NCBI RefSeq assembly: GCF_041260155.1
Contig: NC_091942.1
Coordinates: 4,268,501-4,332,500 of the forward strand
Direction of reading: 5' to 3'
DNA: 64,000 nucleotides
Origin: Ptychodera flava
Taxonomy: Eukaryota; Hemichordata; Enteropneusta; Ptychoderidae
A program made the translations under genes and the position numbers. The notes under the pieces were generated by a model, which did not search any database, was not told the origin of the DNA, and worked only from the letters and a program-made list of their open reading frames with translations. Positions 1 through 10,823 of this stretch are shown here, piece by piece. The number at the start of each line of letters is the position of its first letter. Positions within the stretch are counted from its first letter, which is position 1.

Positions 1-342
1 TCGTCCAAAGATATGAAGAAGCGCAGTAACGTTTTAGTCCAACTTGGTTTCAGCGCAAGGCACGACGGATTATCTGTCTGGGTTCTGACTCAACAATATA
101 CTAGTATTAGTAAACCATTCAGGGAAAACATACAGATGTTAGTACTATTTTACACACCGAACAAGATAGACAACAAAACTATTATAAAAGAATATGGAAT
201 GGAGGTGTCAGAACGGGAAGCCGTGGACCTAATCAAGCAATTGAAAAGTAGGCCATTCAGTAAACTAGTATTTCGTTTACGGCATCCGTATAGTATGAGA
301 TTTATAGAGGGTCCGGTGGCCGCCGATTTTGGTACTATATAG
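1..342 (+). pseudogene. Polinton A32-like packaging ATPase, C-terminal part (fossil element)
   Basis: C-terminal third of the FtsK/HerA-type ATPase that Polintons share with poxvirus A32 and adenovirus-like packaging motors. The family's job is to pump the genome into the capsid. The stretch with GFSARH, VWVLTQQYTSI and KPFRENI is the conserved block following Walker B, where the sensor-like glutamines of VLTQQ sit. The Walker A and B motifs lie left of the window edge. The gene ends about 45 bases before the integrase region, a spacing usual in these compact elements. Confidence 0.8.
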
Positions 343-386
343 ATGCCCTCCGTACGACATAAAATTATTCGTATAATATAACAATT

Positions 387-1500
387 ATGGAAGCTGAAGC
401 TGAAGGTACTCTTAGAGAATTATATTACAACCCGAAAACTGGTTTTGGAGGTGTACAAAAATTATATGACGCAGCACGGGCCAGCGGACTACACGTTACT
501 AAGAAAGAGGTGCAGGAGTGGTTAAAAACTCAGCTAACTTATAATCTACATAAACGGTCCCTCGTACTCGTGGGGGTGCCTTCCGGGGCGGCCGACGCGT
601 TTTTGTAACATCGATAGACTCACAGTGGCAAGCAGACCTTGTGGAATTCCCTGCAGCATTCGCAAAAGAGAATCATAACATTCGATACATGCTAACAGTA
701 ATCGATGTACTCAGTAAATATGCCTGGGCTAGGCCGATACAGTCAAAAACGGCTGATGATACGTTACAGGCGCTACAAGACGTGATTAAGAAATCCGGGA
801 GAAGGCCGACAAACTTCAGACAGATGAGGGGCGGGAATTTACTAATCAGAAAATGCAGGGGTGGTTGGAGGAGTCAGGCATTCATTGGTTTCACACCTAC
901 AGTGACAAAAAAGCTAGCGTCGTTGAACGTTTTAATCGGACCCTCAAGACGATGATGTGGAAATACTTTACATATAAACAGACACGTTCCTGGCTCCCCA
1001 TTCTACCCCACCTTCTCGAGAATTACAATAACACCGTTCACGGAAGTATCAAAATGAAACCCAGGGACGTAACAGAGGAGAACGATTGGCAGGCATTTTA
1101 TACACTATTCGGTCCTGAGTTGGCATCCGGGGGAGCCAACCCTGAATTCAAGCCGGGAGAACGTGTCCGAATTACAAAATACAAGACCACTTTTAAGAAA
1201 GGGTATTTACCAAATTGGACAGAGGAGATTTTCGTGGTTTCAAAAGTTGTGTACGCAGCTGGACTAGGAACGCCACCAGTTTACAAAATAAAAGATCTGA
1301 ATGGAGAGGAAATACTCGGCACTTTCTATTCTGATGAACTTCAGAGCGCACCTTCAGAACGCGACGAGCTGTACAGAGTAGAACGAATTTTGAAGACGAA
1401 AAAAATTAGAGGAAAGAAATATTATCTGATAAAATGGAAAGGTTATCCAGAAAGTTTCAATAGTTGGGAGCCGGAGGAAAATGTTATTAGAACTTCGTAA
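387..1500 (+). pseudogene. Polinton integrase with chromodomain (fossil element)
   Basis: Retroviral-type (rve) integrase, the enzyme that joins Polinton ends to host DNA. Visible parts in order: an N-terminal region with the GFGGVQKLYDAA block usual for Polinton integrases, a catalytic-core region containing YMLTVIDVLSKYAW (first catalytic Asp context) and FNRTLK, a linker, and a C-terminal chromodomain with YRVERIL, YLIKWKGYP and WEPEENV. The chromodomain's aromatic residues suggest targeting to methylated histone tails, as in other c-integrases. Broken, with about two breaks. Its last codons run into a short tandem repeat. Confidence 0.88.
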
Positions 1501-1620
1501 GTTCCTGTGCTGGTACTACGTAAGTACTTCGTAAGTTCCTGTCCATGGTACTTGTCAAGTACTACGTAAGTTCCTGTCCATGGTACTTGTCAAGTACTAC
1601 GTAAGTACTAACGTAAGTAT
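1493..1620. repeat. Tandem repeat, about 35-bp unit, 3.5 copies
   Basis: Units begin with CTTCGTAAGTTCCTGT or CTACGTAAGTTCCTGT and end with a GGTACTTGTCAAGTA-type block. Three units are nearly identical and a fourth is partial. The array starts on the final codons of the integrase and runs into the gap before the convergent kinase/exonuclease gene. The rest of the gap (1621-1849) holds only a pyrimidine-rich stretch. Confidence 0.85.
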
Positions 1621-1849
1621 TTACGAAAGTTATTCAATAAGTACCATGGAAAAAGTCTTAATTTCTTGAAAGCCGAAAGTGTCAGTTTACCACCCCACTT
1701 CCACCCCCCACCTGGCCAAGTATTTATCATGTACTGTCGTAAGTAATGTTCACTTACTGCATCTTTTTCAGCCGTATGTGGATGAGGTGGTACCCCCTCA
1801 GTTCCTCCGGAGGCACATATTAAGTTTGCAAGATCTTCAAAACGACTTC

Positions 1850-2830
1850 TCATGTTACCACAGTCCGTTCTTTCGAGTCCCCTTTTTCAGCTTTATCTAT
1901 AAGTTCTGGTTGAAGTATAATGTACACAACTGACATGAGCCATAGACAAGTAACTTCAAAGTCCGGTGTTACAGAACCGTAGGGTTTCATAATGTCAAGT
2001 GCTCGTAGGTCAAACGAAGCATTATAAGCACACACAGATTCACAAGCGTTAAGAAGTTTGTGTAGGTTCTTGAGTGAGACTCGAGGTTGTTCTAGTTGTT
2101 CTTGACCAGGTGGGAAGTACGCTTTTTCAAGTTCACCTTCGGAAAAACCGTCTATTAAAAATCCCTGGCTGCCGCTATCGCGTGAGCTGCCCCATGCAAT
2201 TCCAAAGTCAAAAGCTCGTGGATATTCTACTGGTCCGACTGTCTCAGTATCAATTGTTGGATTAAGTATATTCTTGAGAACGAGGGGGGTAAGAGCGTTC
2301 CGAATTACCAAACATGGAAGTCTGTAGTCGTGGCAAATTTCTAAGAAAGTCTGTTTGAACTTGTTGTGAATCTCTTCTAGTTCTTCTAAGGCGGTACCGG
2401 TGATTTCGTACGACCTGGCTCGAGTCAACACATTCCGCCTGCAATAATCCCAAGGCATATCTTTGAATATGATAATGAAACTGTGTAAATGGTCAAATGC
2501 TCTAGAAACAATCTTTTTTTCTTCCGACTCCGTGGAAACGCCCCGGATTCGAGAAAAAGTCAGATGTTGAATTATGGAAGAGTCACAAATAATGTAGTGT
2601 TCTGAAGGGAGGCCCTCCCCCCTCCCAGCCTGACATTGTAAACTAAGCGTATGTTCTATAAACTGGTTCTGAAAATCAGCAATCGAAACGTGGGTGACAC
2701 GCCCATCATAAAAGTCGGCAATGTTGCTGGAAAAACTAGTGTCAAATTCTGGTACGTGATACGGATCCAAATTTATTGCATCGTAACTCTTACCACTTCC
2801 AGTTGGTCCATTTATGAATATGTATGACAT
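1850..2830 (-). CDS. Deoxynucleoside kinase-like / DnaQ-like exonuclease fusion (Polinton accessory gene)
   Basis: Open frame of 326 residues. Residues 8-15 are a P-loop, GPTGSGKS. The block around 120-160 (FIIIFKDMP, the R-A-R-S-Y-E lid-type motif, then LEELEEIHNKFKQTF) matches the architecture of deoxynucleoside/thymidylate kinases. From about 190 a second domain begins with DTETVG (exonuclease motif I of the DEDD family) and continues with YNASFDLRAL near 269-278 (motif II). Motif III is not evident before the C-terminus. Such a fusion would link precursor supply and 3'-5' proofreading or end trimming to the element's polymerase; that role is inference. It faces away from the next + strand gene across a 67-base AT-rich gap. 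Part of a fossil element, but this frame looks whole. Confidence 0.75.
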   Translation of the reverse strand: MSYIFINGPTGSGKSYDAINLDPYHVPEFDTSFSSNIADFYDGRVTHVSIADFQNQFIEHTLSLQCQAGRGEGLPSEHYIICDSSIIQHLTFSRIRGVSTESEEKKIVSRAFDHLHSFIIIFKDMPWDYCRRNVLTRARSYEITGTALEELEEIHNKFKQTFLEICHDYRLPCLVIRNALTPLVLKNILNPTIDTETVGPVEYPRAFDFGIAWGSSRDSGSQGFLIDGFSEGELEKAYFPPGQEQLEQPRVSLKNLHKLLNACESVCAYNASFDLRALDIMKPYGSVTPDFEVTCLWLMSVVYIILQPELIDKAEKGDSKERTVVT

Positions 2831-2897
2831 TTTGGGGATACTATTATCATAGAAATTTTTTTAAATTTTTTTTTATTAAGATATATACTATAAGACA
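2831..2897. promoter_or_regulatory. AT-rich divergent promoter region
   Basis: A 67-base, almost pure A/T gap between two divergent start codons. A TATA-like GATATATACTATAA lies about 10-25 bases before the + strand ATG. A closely similar string recurs before other genes of this element (see 3663-3719). Confidence 0.5.
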
Positions 2898-3662
2898 ATG
2901 ACAATCCTTTCTATTTCAGATGCAATAAAAATACTTGAAACTGGAGAAAACATCAAAATTGATGATGGAGGCAAATTAGTATTTGGTGAATATGTAGATC
3001 CTTTCATATACGTAGACAGTGAGCTAGAAGTAGTTTTCAACATCGGACCTAAATATGGTTCGGGAGGTGATCCTGCTACATGCGATGGGGTGTGTGTCAG
3101 TTGGCAACTGAGTCTTCAAAAGTTTACTGATTTAATAATATTCCGTACCCTAGGTGAAAGTTTCGATGCATCTACTGCTAAAAGTTATGCTCTAAGCCTG
3201 GCCGCTCACTCCAAGAATAATTCCTGCGGATTTTACAATCCATCTAAAGTGTATCAGAAGCGAGGGAGCGGGGCGCAGCCGGGCATGAGGTATTTTAAAT
3301 TTCAGTTTAAAAGAGGGAGAGGGAGAGGGAGAAATCACGATTTCGCTACATGTATTGATATGGTTCAAGAAATTGACTGCGGTTTTAAAACAGTGAGTCC
3401 GTTACTACCAGTCCGAGAAAATCCTGCTATTGTACCTCGTAATATCCGAAAAGGTAGTAAGATAGAATTCTTAGCATTTAAACCGCGCTTAAGTAAGCGT
3501 GCTCTTTCTTTCACTGTTGAGAGATTAATATTTTGTGCTGCGCCTAATAAACCAGAAATTCAAGATGTGGAAGAACTAGTCGACTTAGAAAGATTAGGCG
3601 AGATATATAAACAAATAAATGCTGCCAAAAATATTATAGTGGATTTTGATGACCTATCATAG
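2898..3662 (+). CDS. Polinton protein of unknown function, 254 residues
   Basis: Open frame in the element between the kinase/exonuclease gene and the DNA polymerase. I do not recognise a family. The middle carries a short Arg/Gly run (RGRGRGR, about residues 138-144), which could bind nucleic acid. The N-terminal half is mixed alpha/beta in look, and the C-terminus is acidic. No signal peptide or membrane segment. Start chosen at the first ATG, which follows a TATA-like string. Position directly before the polymerase suggests a replication accessory role such as DNA binding, but that is a guess. Confidence 0.6.
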   Translation: MTILSISDAIKILETGENIKIDDGGKLVFGEYVDPFIYVDSELEVVFNIGPKYGSGGDPATCDGVCVSWQLSLQKFTDLIIFRTLGESFDASTAKSYALSLAAHSKNNSCGFYNPSKVYQKRGSGAQPGMRYFKFQFKRGRGRGRNHDFATCIDMVQEIDCGFKTVSPLLPVRENPAIVPRNIRKGSKIEFLAFKPRLSKRALSFTVERLIFCAAPNKPEIQDVEELVDLERLGEIYKQINAAKNIIVDFDDLS

Positions 3663-3719
3663 AATAATTATTTTTTCATTTTAAAAATTTTTAGGATAGT
3701 ATATATCATAAAGATTATT
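3663..3719 (+). promoter_or_regulatory. AT-rich promoter-like gap before polymerase
   Basis: A 57-base gap, nearly all A/T, with GTATATATCATAAAGA ending about 8 bases before the polymerase ATG. It resembles GATATATACTATAAGA before the preceding gene in sequence and in distance to the start codon. Confidence 0.45.
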
Positions 3720-6700
3720 ATGGCCCGTCGATTACATACAGCATTCAAGGGAGCAGTTTTACGAAAAGAATTTCCTGAAGTCAAGCGAGTCAAGGATATC
3801 GGGGAGCTGGTGGATATTGAGGTATGGTCCATTCGGAACGAAAGATGTACTCTGTTTATACCGAAATGGAAGTCAAATTATCGGATCCGAAAACTGGTAA
3901 TACACAACCGCGTTCATTGTATGTTAAATTAAATGATACATACACAAAAGATGTAAGAGGATCGGGATCGGATGTGGGGCAACAATTAATAGATCGCTAC
4001 GATCGTATGCTTGATACAATTGAAAATGTTGAGGGTTCTGGTCTCGTTCTCGAGGAGATACTTAATTTTGAAGTAATTCTAGTAGAAGTTTTACTCGGGG
4101 CTGGAACGCGTTCCGAAGGGGGGGCTGGCGCAGTCCAACTTCCCAGATGGTTAAAAAATAAGCATTGTGTTAGCGATCTGGTGCTACCTTCGGGCAGCGA
4201 GAACTGTTTTCAATACGCCATCGTAGCAAGTTTAAAGTTGGCCGACCCCGAGTTTCGTGAAAAGAAATGTGGTCAGGTAAGGAGAAAATGGAATACGTAC
4301 GCCCCATTTATGGCTGACTACTGTTGGGAAGGTATTCCCACGCCCACGCCCGCCGATATGACTGTATTCAGGCGCTTCGAGCAGCAAAATCCAGGGGTCA
4401 AACTTCAAGTATTTCAGATCTACGAAAATGATCCCGATCCGTCCGGCATAAATGTGTTATATAGTAGCTGTAGCGGAGCCGAAGGCGGAGCCCATTCCGA
4501 AGGTGAAGCCGATAGGAATCAAATAGCAAATATTTTACTGATAGTTGGTGAAGACGGCGGCCGTTCTCACTTCGTACCAATTACTGCGGAAAATCGCCTT
4601 CGTAATTCTCGTACTAATCGAAAGAATGAGCGCAGACGGAAGTGTATTTGTATGGTTTGTAAAAGAGGTTTTAAGTCAACAGAAGAATTAGAAAAACATC
4701 AGGTATACTGTGGAACAGACACTGCCCAGCCAGATTTCCTAAGGAAGTGTGTCAATTTGAAGGACATCGGAAGAAGGTTCCTTCTCCCTACGTCGTCTAT
4801 GCAGATACTGAGGCAATTATTGAGAAGGGGACCGGCCGGCACATTCCAATTTGTCTTTCGTATGTTATGGTGGAACGGGGGTGGGGGGGACCTTCGGAAC
4901 GAGGCCCGGGCCGACCCACTGTTTATGGTAAAGAACATTCACAGGTCTCTCCTGTGTTACAGACTTTCTAAAGGATATGAAAGAACGGCCGAGTATTATT
5001 CGAAATCGTATTATTGGAAAATAATACCGATGAGGGATCCTTCTAATTACCGGCGCGACGGATGTGATCCAGTCTGTATTGCATGTGGAGAGCCGGCAGG
5101 ATACCGAGTAGTGAAGGAGGAGGCGACCTTCTATTGCGAAGGATGCCGGCCGTCGAGAACCATTCCTATCTACTTTCACAACCTCAAGGGATACGATGGT
5201 TCTTTTATTTTGAAAGAATTACATGAAATCGTTACCGAAGGAGATGCTGACGCCGGAGGGGGTTCCGGACCAGAGCCTAAAATCATAGCTAAGACGAGCA
5301 ATGGTGGAATTATGGGTCTCTCGAAAACATTTATTTTTCACGCCTCAATTGTTGTTGCCGGAGGGAAGAGGGAGATAAAGAAACGTTTCTTTTCTATAAA
5401 GTTTATGGATAGTGCTCAGTTGATGATGGGGTCATTGGCGAAGTTGGCAAAAACTGTGCCGGACCACGGATGGACGGCGGTGCCACTTTCGTACCCGGAC
5501 ATTCAAAGAGCGAAAGGTTTCTTCCCCTACGAATATTTAGACTCGGTTGACAGACTGGGAGAGAACCAGCTCCCGGAGAGGGGGGAATTTTATAGCGAAT
5601 TGACGGAAGAGGGGATTTCTGAGTCTGATTACGAACATGCATTAAGAGTATGGGACGAAGTTGGATGTAAGACGATTCGTGATTATATGGAATTCTATTG
5701 TGAGACGGATGTTCTCCTTCTTGCTAATATATTCGAAAATTTTCGCGACACATGTTTAGAAGCATATAAGTTAGATCCGGCCCATTACATGTCAGCGCCC
5801 GGCTTGACATGGGATGCTATGTTACTTTACACGGGTAATAAATTTGGGCTCATTCAAGATGCTGAGCAGATGAAATTCATTCAGAGGGGAATACGAGGAG
5901 GTATCAGCCAGTGTAATATTCATTATTTACAGACAAATCATCCTGCTTACGCTGGCCCCGCCGGCGGGAATTACGATCCGGAGAAACCGGTGACCGAAAT
6001 AAAATATCTCGATGCAAACAATCTCTACGGCTGGGCAATGAGTCAGGCAATGCCTACGGGCGGACTTCATTGGATGACGATGGAAGAGTGGGAGGAATGG
6101 GCCGCCGAGGGGGGAGCGGGGGGCGGAGCTGGCGGAGCGTGGGGACCTGGTTCCACCTTTCCACCAAGTTTTCTAGAAGTAGACTTAGAATATCCCCCGA
6201 ATTACATGAAGAACACAGCGATTTGCCATTAGCACCACATCACTTCGATTTTCCGAGAGCAGGGCGGTCGACTGATTACAAGTGTGATGGATAGAGAGTC
6301 CTATGTCTTACACTACAAGTTGCTGGAATTCTATCTTCGGATAGGAATGAGATTGAAAAAGATTTATCGGGTGCTTGCTTTCGATGAAGCTCCATGTCTC
6401 GCGGAATATATTGACTTTAACACTAAAATGAGGACAAAGGGGAGGACAGATTTCGAAAAGAATTTCTATAAGCTGATGAATAATGCAATGTTCGGTAAGA
6501 CAATAGAAGATGTTCGAAAGTACAGAGACTTTAAATTTGTTTCGGACTGGAACGGCACGGATAGTGGACGTAAAAAGATTCAGAAGTATAATCCAAAGAT
6601 GAAACATATAACTTTCATAACTTCCGAAGAGGATGGTGATTCCTGCGACAGTGCCCTACTGGAACTGAAAACGGATGAGCATAGATATGTAAAACCAGTT

Positions 6701-7331
6701 TTCATCGGCGCCGCAGTACTGGAACTTTCTAAGCTGCTTATGTATGAGACGCATTACAATTACTTTCGGGTCAAGTTCCCTGGAATACGATTAGCCTACA
6801 TGGATACTGACAGTTTTGTTTACAGTGTACCAATACCCTCCCCGGATCCGGACGTAACTTTCAATGATATAGTCCGAGAAGATGTTGAAAAGAATGGTGA
6901 GAAGTCTATATATGATACTAGTGGGATGAGTGGGCCCAACTTTCCGAAGATTAATAAAAAGTGATAGGTAAATTTAAAGATGAGTTGAATGGTGAACCTA
7001 TTCTTGATTTTGTCGGCATACGCTCGAAAGTGTATGCTTTTCGAACTCCAACTTCGGAGACGAAAAAAATAAAGGGGTGAAAGATGTTTGTGTTAGAAAA
7101 CATTTGAACTTTGAAGATTATAAAGATCTGTTTGAAACTGGGAAGGAGCCCGAGCCGGCACAGTTTGTACAGTTTGTACGGAAAAAGGCTGGAGAAATCC
7201 GTAGTGAAAAGCGTAGTAAAATCATGATGGCGCCAAATGATATCAAACGTGTGCAGCTATATAATCCAGACACGGGCGAATGGTTGGCAGAAACATGGCC
7301 GATAGGACGGACGACGGGTTTAAAATTGTAA
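3720..7331 (+). pseudogene. Polinton protein-primed family B DNA polymerase (fossil element)
   Basis: Replicative polymerase of the protein-primed family B group, which copies the element from a terminal protein. Landmarks: a C2H2-like zinc module (CMVCKRGF near 4650), an exonuclease-like domain (YFHNLKGYDGSF near 5170 and FYCETDVLLLANIF near 5690), polymerase motif A with YLDANNLYGWAMSQ near 6010, motif B with KLMNNAMFGKT near 6470, and motif C with YMDTDSF near 6800. Glycine-rich low-complexity stretches lie between conserved blocks. Broken, with several breaks. Its end overlaps the end of the convergent capsid gene by about a dozen bases. Confidence 0.92.
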
Positions 7332-8580
7332 AGACTTTAATCTACTATTTTCAATAGAGACCAGGGCATCACTGATAACATAAATGTGGGCAAATATATT
7401 ATCATTGTGAGCGTCATCGCCACCCCACGCGGTATCTTTCTTCAGGATCTCAAGTTGAATTCCGTCCTTTGTGTTCATTACTTTTAAACCATTTCCATGA
7501 AACTCAATATCTTTAAAACTACGCAGATCGATAAACAGACAGAATTTATTCTTCAAATAATCGGCCTCATCTATATCAATTTCACACCAATCTTTATCTT
7601 CAGCAAAATACCGTCGCACCTCTCGCCAAAATTGTCTTGGTATCATCTTCTGAGCGTACACTTTATTTGCAATGCCTTCGATTGATACAGACACAGATTC
7701 AATGGATGGGTTAAAGAAAAGTTCACTGTTCAGTTCTGACTGATTCTGATTTTTAGTGAAGAGTATAGCGATACCTCTAATGCTACATCGTGGTACATTT
7801 ATATTTTCATTGATAACCGTGTCCGATTCTTTGAATGGGATTTTTCTAAAATAATGTATATGCTCGTAAAGGTAACTTTTCCACCGTTGTAATAACCAGC
7901 AGTTGACCTCGCGAGATTGAGGTCAGAAATTGTTTCGTATTCCATTTGAATGTTTTTTAATTTATAATTGGTTGTAATCAGTTTATTACTAACAAGTAAT
8001 TGGGGGGCGGGTGCCAACGTAATTTCCCATTCGATATGACTCCCTAACGCTGATGGATATGCAACTCCATGGCCTGTTATGAGGGGATGAGTGAGACGAA
8101 TAGCATATTTTGTTTTATATGTGTCAAAAAGTAAATTATCGCCCACGACGGCGGCATCTGCATCGGCCGCGCCACTTCTCAATTTTCTTAGATTTTCGTT
8201 CTGAATTCCGTACAGTGTCATGTTCGATCTCTCCTTTTTATGTTTGAAGAGATCACGATAGCATTCAATGAGGTTATATTTACTCAAATCGGAAAGTGCC
8301 TGGCCCTCAAATGTGAGTTTCATACTCTCCACCAAATTTTTTGCAACATTTTGTACTACACGGGTAGTTCCACCTCCCATTACTTCGAGATCAAAAACCA
8401 GGTCGAAAGTATCTGGAACTAAGAGTATTCCGCTTTCTAACTTCGGACATCGTATGATAAGTGTCTGGCCTGGATCTGCCTCACTTGGATTATGAGCAAT
8501 CACATGATGAGTTCTTTCTGACTTCGTTCCATTCGGTATTCGTTGGTGAAAGTCGGTGATAATGTTCTATCGTACCCCAT
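7320..8580 (-). pseudogene. Polinton major capsid protein (fossil element)
   Basis: Double jelly-roll major capsid protein. The N-terminal half shows the ADPGQTLIIRCPKLESG block and RVVQNVAKNLVESMKL, both characteristic of Polinton capsid proteins. The C-terminal half (beginning near 7694) includes IPRQFWREVRRYF. The start is taken near 8578, at an ATG followed by a GYDRTLSPTFTNEYR-like N-terminus and preceded by a TATATACATTACACG string. The protein forms pseudo-hexameric capsomers. Broken, with two or three breaks. It leads a minus-strand group of structural-type genes. Confidence 0.85.
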
Positions 8581-8670
8581 TTTCGTGTAATGTATATAGT
8601 AGAAGAAAAAAAAGAAAATTAATCACATCTTAAGTTTCACTTCGTGTATATAATGACTTAGAAGAAAAAA

Positions 8671-9045
8671 TCACATCTTTACGTAAATATTTCCGTCTGA
8701 CTGAAAGATAAATCGATTACCTGTGTCGCGAATCAATCGAAGAACCCAATATTCTTGGAGATGATGAGCCTCCTGGTCATCCTCAGTATCCTGGAATACA
8801 GCTATGAATTCTAGTCGCTTAAAGAAGTTAGTCTTTTGACATTCCTTCACGAAAGCTAATATGTTATGATATAGATTATCATCTTTGAGTCGGACACCTG
8901 GATTTGCTCGAAGTATATGTCGATTTACTCGTCGGAGTTTGCACCATTCCAATTCGACGGAGAAACCAAACAGGTCTTTATTTTTGGAAAGAAACTTTGC
9001 AATATTCTTTTCACCAAACATGTTGATGCCGTAGGGGAGTGTCAT
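8671..9045 (-). CDS. Small Polinton protein, unknown (124 residues)
   Basis: Open frame on the same strand as the capsid gene and just upstream of it. I do not recognise it. Mixed charged protein with no membrane segment, including an acidic DTEDDQE stretch around residue 90. Its ATG follows TGTATTAATATATG, again a TATA-like string close to the start. Position among structural genes suggests a minor virion or assembly role, which is inference. Confidence 0.45.
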   Translation of the reverse strand: MTLPYGINMFGEKNIAKFLSKNKDLFGFSVELEWCKLRRVNRHILRANPGVRLKDDNLYHNILAFVKECQKTNFFKRLEFIAVFQDTEDDQEAHHLQEYWVLRLIRDTGNRFIFQSDGNIYVKM

Positions 9046-9049
9046 ATAT

Positions 9050-9390
9050 TAATACATAATTTTATTTATAATTACTAATGTTAAACCAGTTAAAAATATC
9101 CATAGCTGTTCTCCGACAAATCCGACAACCGATCCTGCTGTTTTTAATAGAAACTGACGAGGGAGCCGATTAACCTGGTATTGCAGCAGCACTTTTTGCG
9201 GCCAATGTTTTTAACCATTCGCCAAATTGCTTTACAATTTCTTTCGCTTTTGTATATACTTTGGAGGACCTGAACCAGACCCGCCAGTTCCTGCTCCCGC
9301 TCCTCCTCCTCCTCCTCTAGTCACAGCCAGGGCAATTGTTGATATTGTCATTCCAAGGGCAGTCAGTATTGCAGCGATTGTTATACCATT
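9050..9390 (-). other. Remnant region with hydrophobic and Gly-rich segment
   Basis: Between two minus-strand genes. Minus-strand reading shows a hydrophobic stretch (ALGMTISTIALAV) followed directly by a glycine/alanine-rich run. This resembles the small membrane-active or hinge proteins that Polintons encode beside the capsid gene. Too short and too uncertain to call as a gene. Confidence 0.3.
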
Positions 9391-10308
9391 TCATTTAAAT
9401 AACTCTGTCAGCTTCAGTCTCAGTGATAATTCTGGATCAGAAATTACATCACGAAGAGACCTAGTCGTAGCTAGACTTTCACGCGCCTCACTGATCTTAC
9501 CATGTTCGTATTCAATTCGATTGTCAACTTTAGCTTCTCTTGTTATGAGTTCAGCTAGTAGTTTCTTGGCTTTTTCTTTTCCTTGGGTGTGATCTTCAGG
9601 AATTTCCTTTAACTGTTTTTCAGCTTCTCTTTTCAATAGCCTTATTTTAACTTTTTCGTTGTTAAGGTCGCTAATACGCATATTCGCAATCCTTAATTCA
9701 TCATTAATAGCTATATATTCAGGGTTTAGATTGTTCCATTGGTCGATTTTATTTTCAAAAGCTTGTATTTTGTCTGCATTACCAGAGGCATCTTGTCGTA
9801 ACTCTGTCAGTTTATCTTTGTATATACCCATGTCTTCTGGCGTCATCTTCTCAGCCGGTATTTTATCGTTTTCCACATCTACAGAATACAATGTACGACT
9901 CACATATTCGGGCTCACTATATTTATATACTTTGTTTACAAATTCAGAACCTCCTTTTAAACTTTTTAATGTGGATTTCTCTAAAAATCTACTTCCTTTA
10001 TCTGTTGTAACTCTGATTTTTTTATAATACAGATCATTACCAATAATATCAGCATTCATAATCAATTCGTCTCGTGCATACTGATTAGTAATATTATATT
10101 TGTCTAAGAGTTGTTCAGCCATATCTTGTGTAAGTTCTCTTCTCTGTTTAATTAAAATATCCACCTGTGGACTATCCCGGTAAGGATCGACTTCTGCAAG
10201 GGCATTATCATCGTCTATAAAGAATGTTTCAGCAGTAGCGTCATCATCATCATTTACATTTGTATCAACTAAATCCTGGAGTGGTATATCTTCTCCTCCT
10301 TCTGCCAT
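9391..10308 (-). CDS. Acidic coiled-coil Polinton protein (PW-like structural candidate)
   Basis: Open frame of 305 residues. The N-terminus is acidic (DDDDATAETFFIDDDN near residue 20). The middle is mixed, and residues about 190-290 are heptad-rich and highly charged (ISDLNNEKVKIRLLKREAEK), predicting a long coiled coil. Placed upstream of the capsid gene on the same strand, so a minor capsid or scaffold role is reasonable by position. I cannot assign a family by motif. It is divergent from the next + strand gene across a 56-base AT-rich gap. Confidence 0.6.
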   Translation of the reverse strand: MAEGGEDIPLQDLVDTNVNDDDDATAETFFIDDDNALAEVDPYRDSPQVDILIKQRRELTQDMAEQLLDKYNITNQYARDELIMNADIIGNDLYYKKIRVTTDKGSRFLEKSTLKSLKGGSEFVNKVYKYSEPEYVSRTLYSVDVENDKIPAEKMTPEDMGIYKDKLTELRQDASGNADKIQAFENKIDQWNNLNPEYIAINDELRIANMRISDLNNEKVKIRLLKREAEKQLKEIPEDHTQGKEKAKKLLAELITREAKVDNRIEYEHGKISEARESLATTRSLRDVISDPELSLRLKLTELFK

Positions 10309-10364
10309 ATTGTATTTCTATATTACTACAATTATTTTTTATCCCCCTTACATATACAGTAAAA

Positions 10365-10823
10365 ATGCACATCTCAGTTGTTGAAAGCGTTGAACAATTG
10401 GCTGATTACATAGAAAGAACAAGTGCTGCATATCGACGAAGTTATAAATTAATGGGTCGAATTGATATGGCTCTCAATATTACTAAGGGAATTCTTGTAA
10501 GTTCTGCTGTAATAGCGGCAATTCCAACAGTTCCGGTACTGTTAGCCTTAACTCCTATACCTGGTGTTGTTATTGATGTGATACAAGGGAAAACGGGTGT
10601 AGCAAAGAGACGAGAGAAATATAAACATTATTATGTTCAATATAAACAGCTGCTTACACAAATACAAGAAAAAGGTGCAACCCTTCGGAACGAGGAGGCC
10701 CCGGGGTCAGAACTTATTCAGGACATATTTCATCAGGCGCTAGAAATTCAAAAACAAGAAGGATTTAGTCCACCTCTGGAAAGATACCTAAGACATTATG
10801 GATTAAATGGATATGAAATTTAG
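10365..10823 (+). CDS. Small membrane-segment protein of the Polinton (152 residues)
   Basis: Start chosen at the ATG at 10365, which follows TTACATATACAGTAAAA, rather than at an upstream in-frame ATG inside the divergent gene. A hydrophobic stretch at about residues 36-63 (ITKGILVSSAVIAAIPTVPV...) could be one or two membrane helices. It is followed by a basic loop and a helical C-terminal half. The GC-rich CCTTCGGAACGAGG module interrupts the C-terminal half. Similar hydrophobic proteins sit near Polinton ends. Function unknown. Confidence 0.55.
   Translation: MHISVVESVEQLADYIERTSAAYRRSYKLMGRIDMALNITKGILVSSAVIAAIPTVPVLLALTPIPGVVIDVIQGKTGVAKRREKYKHYYVQYKQLLTQIQEKGATLRNEEAPGSELIQDIFHQALEIQKQEGFSPPLERYLRHYGLNGYEI

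Noticed and set aside
1493-1620. CRISPR-like array
   Set aside because: Units are contiguous with no spacers and the organism is an animal; simple tandem repeat.
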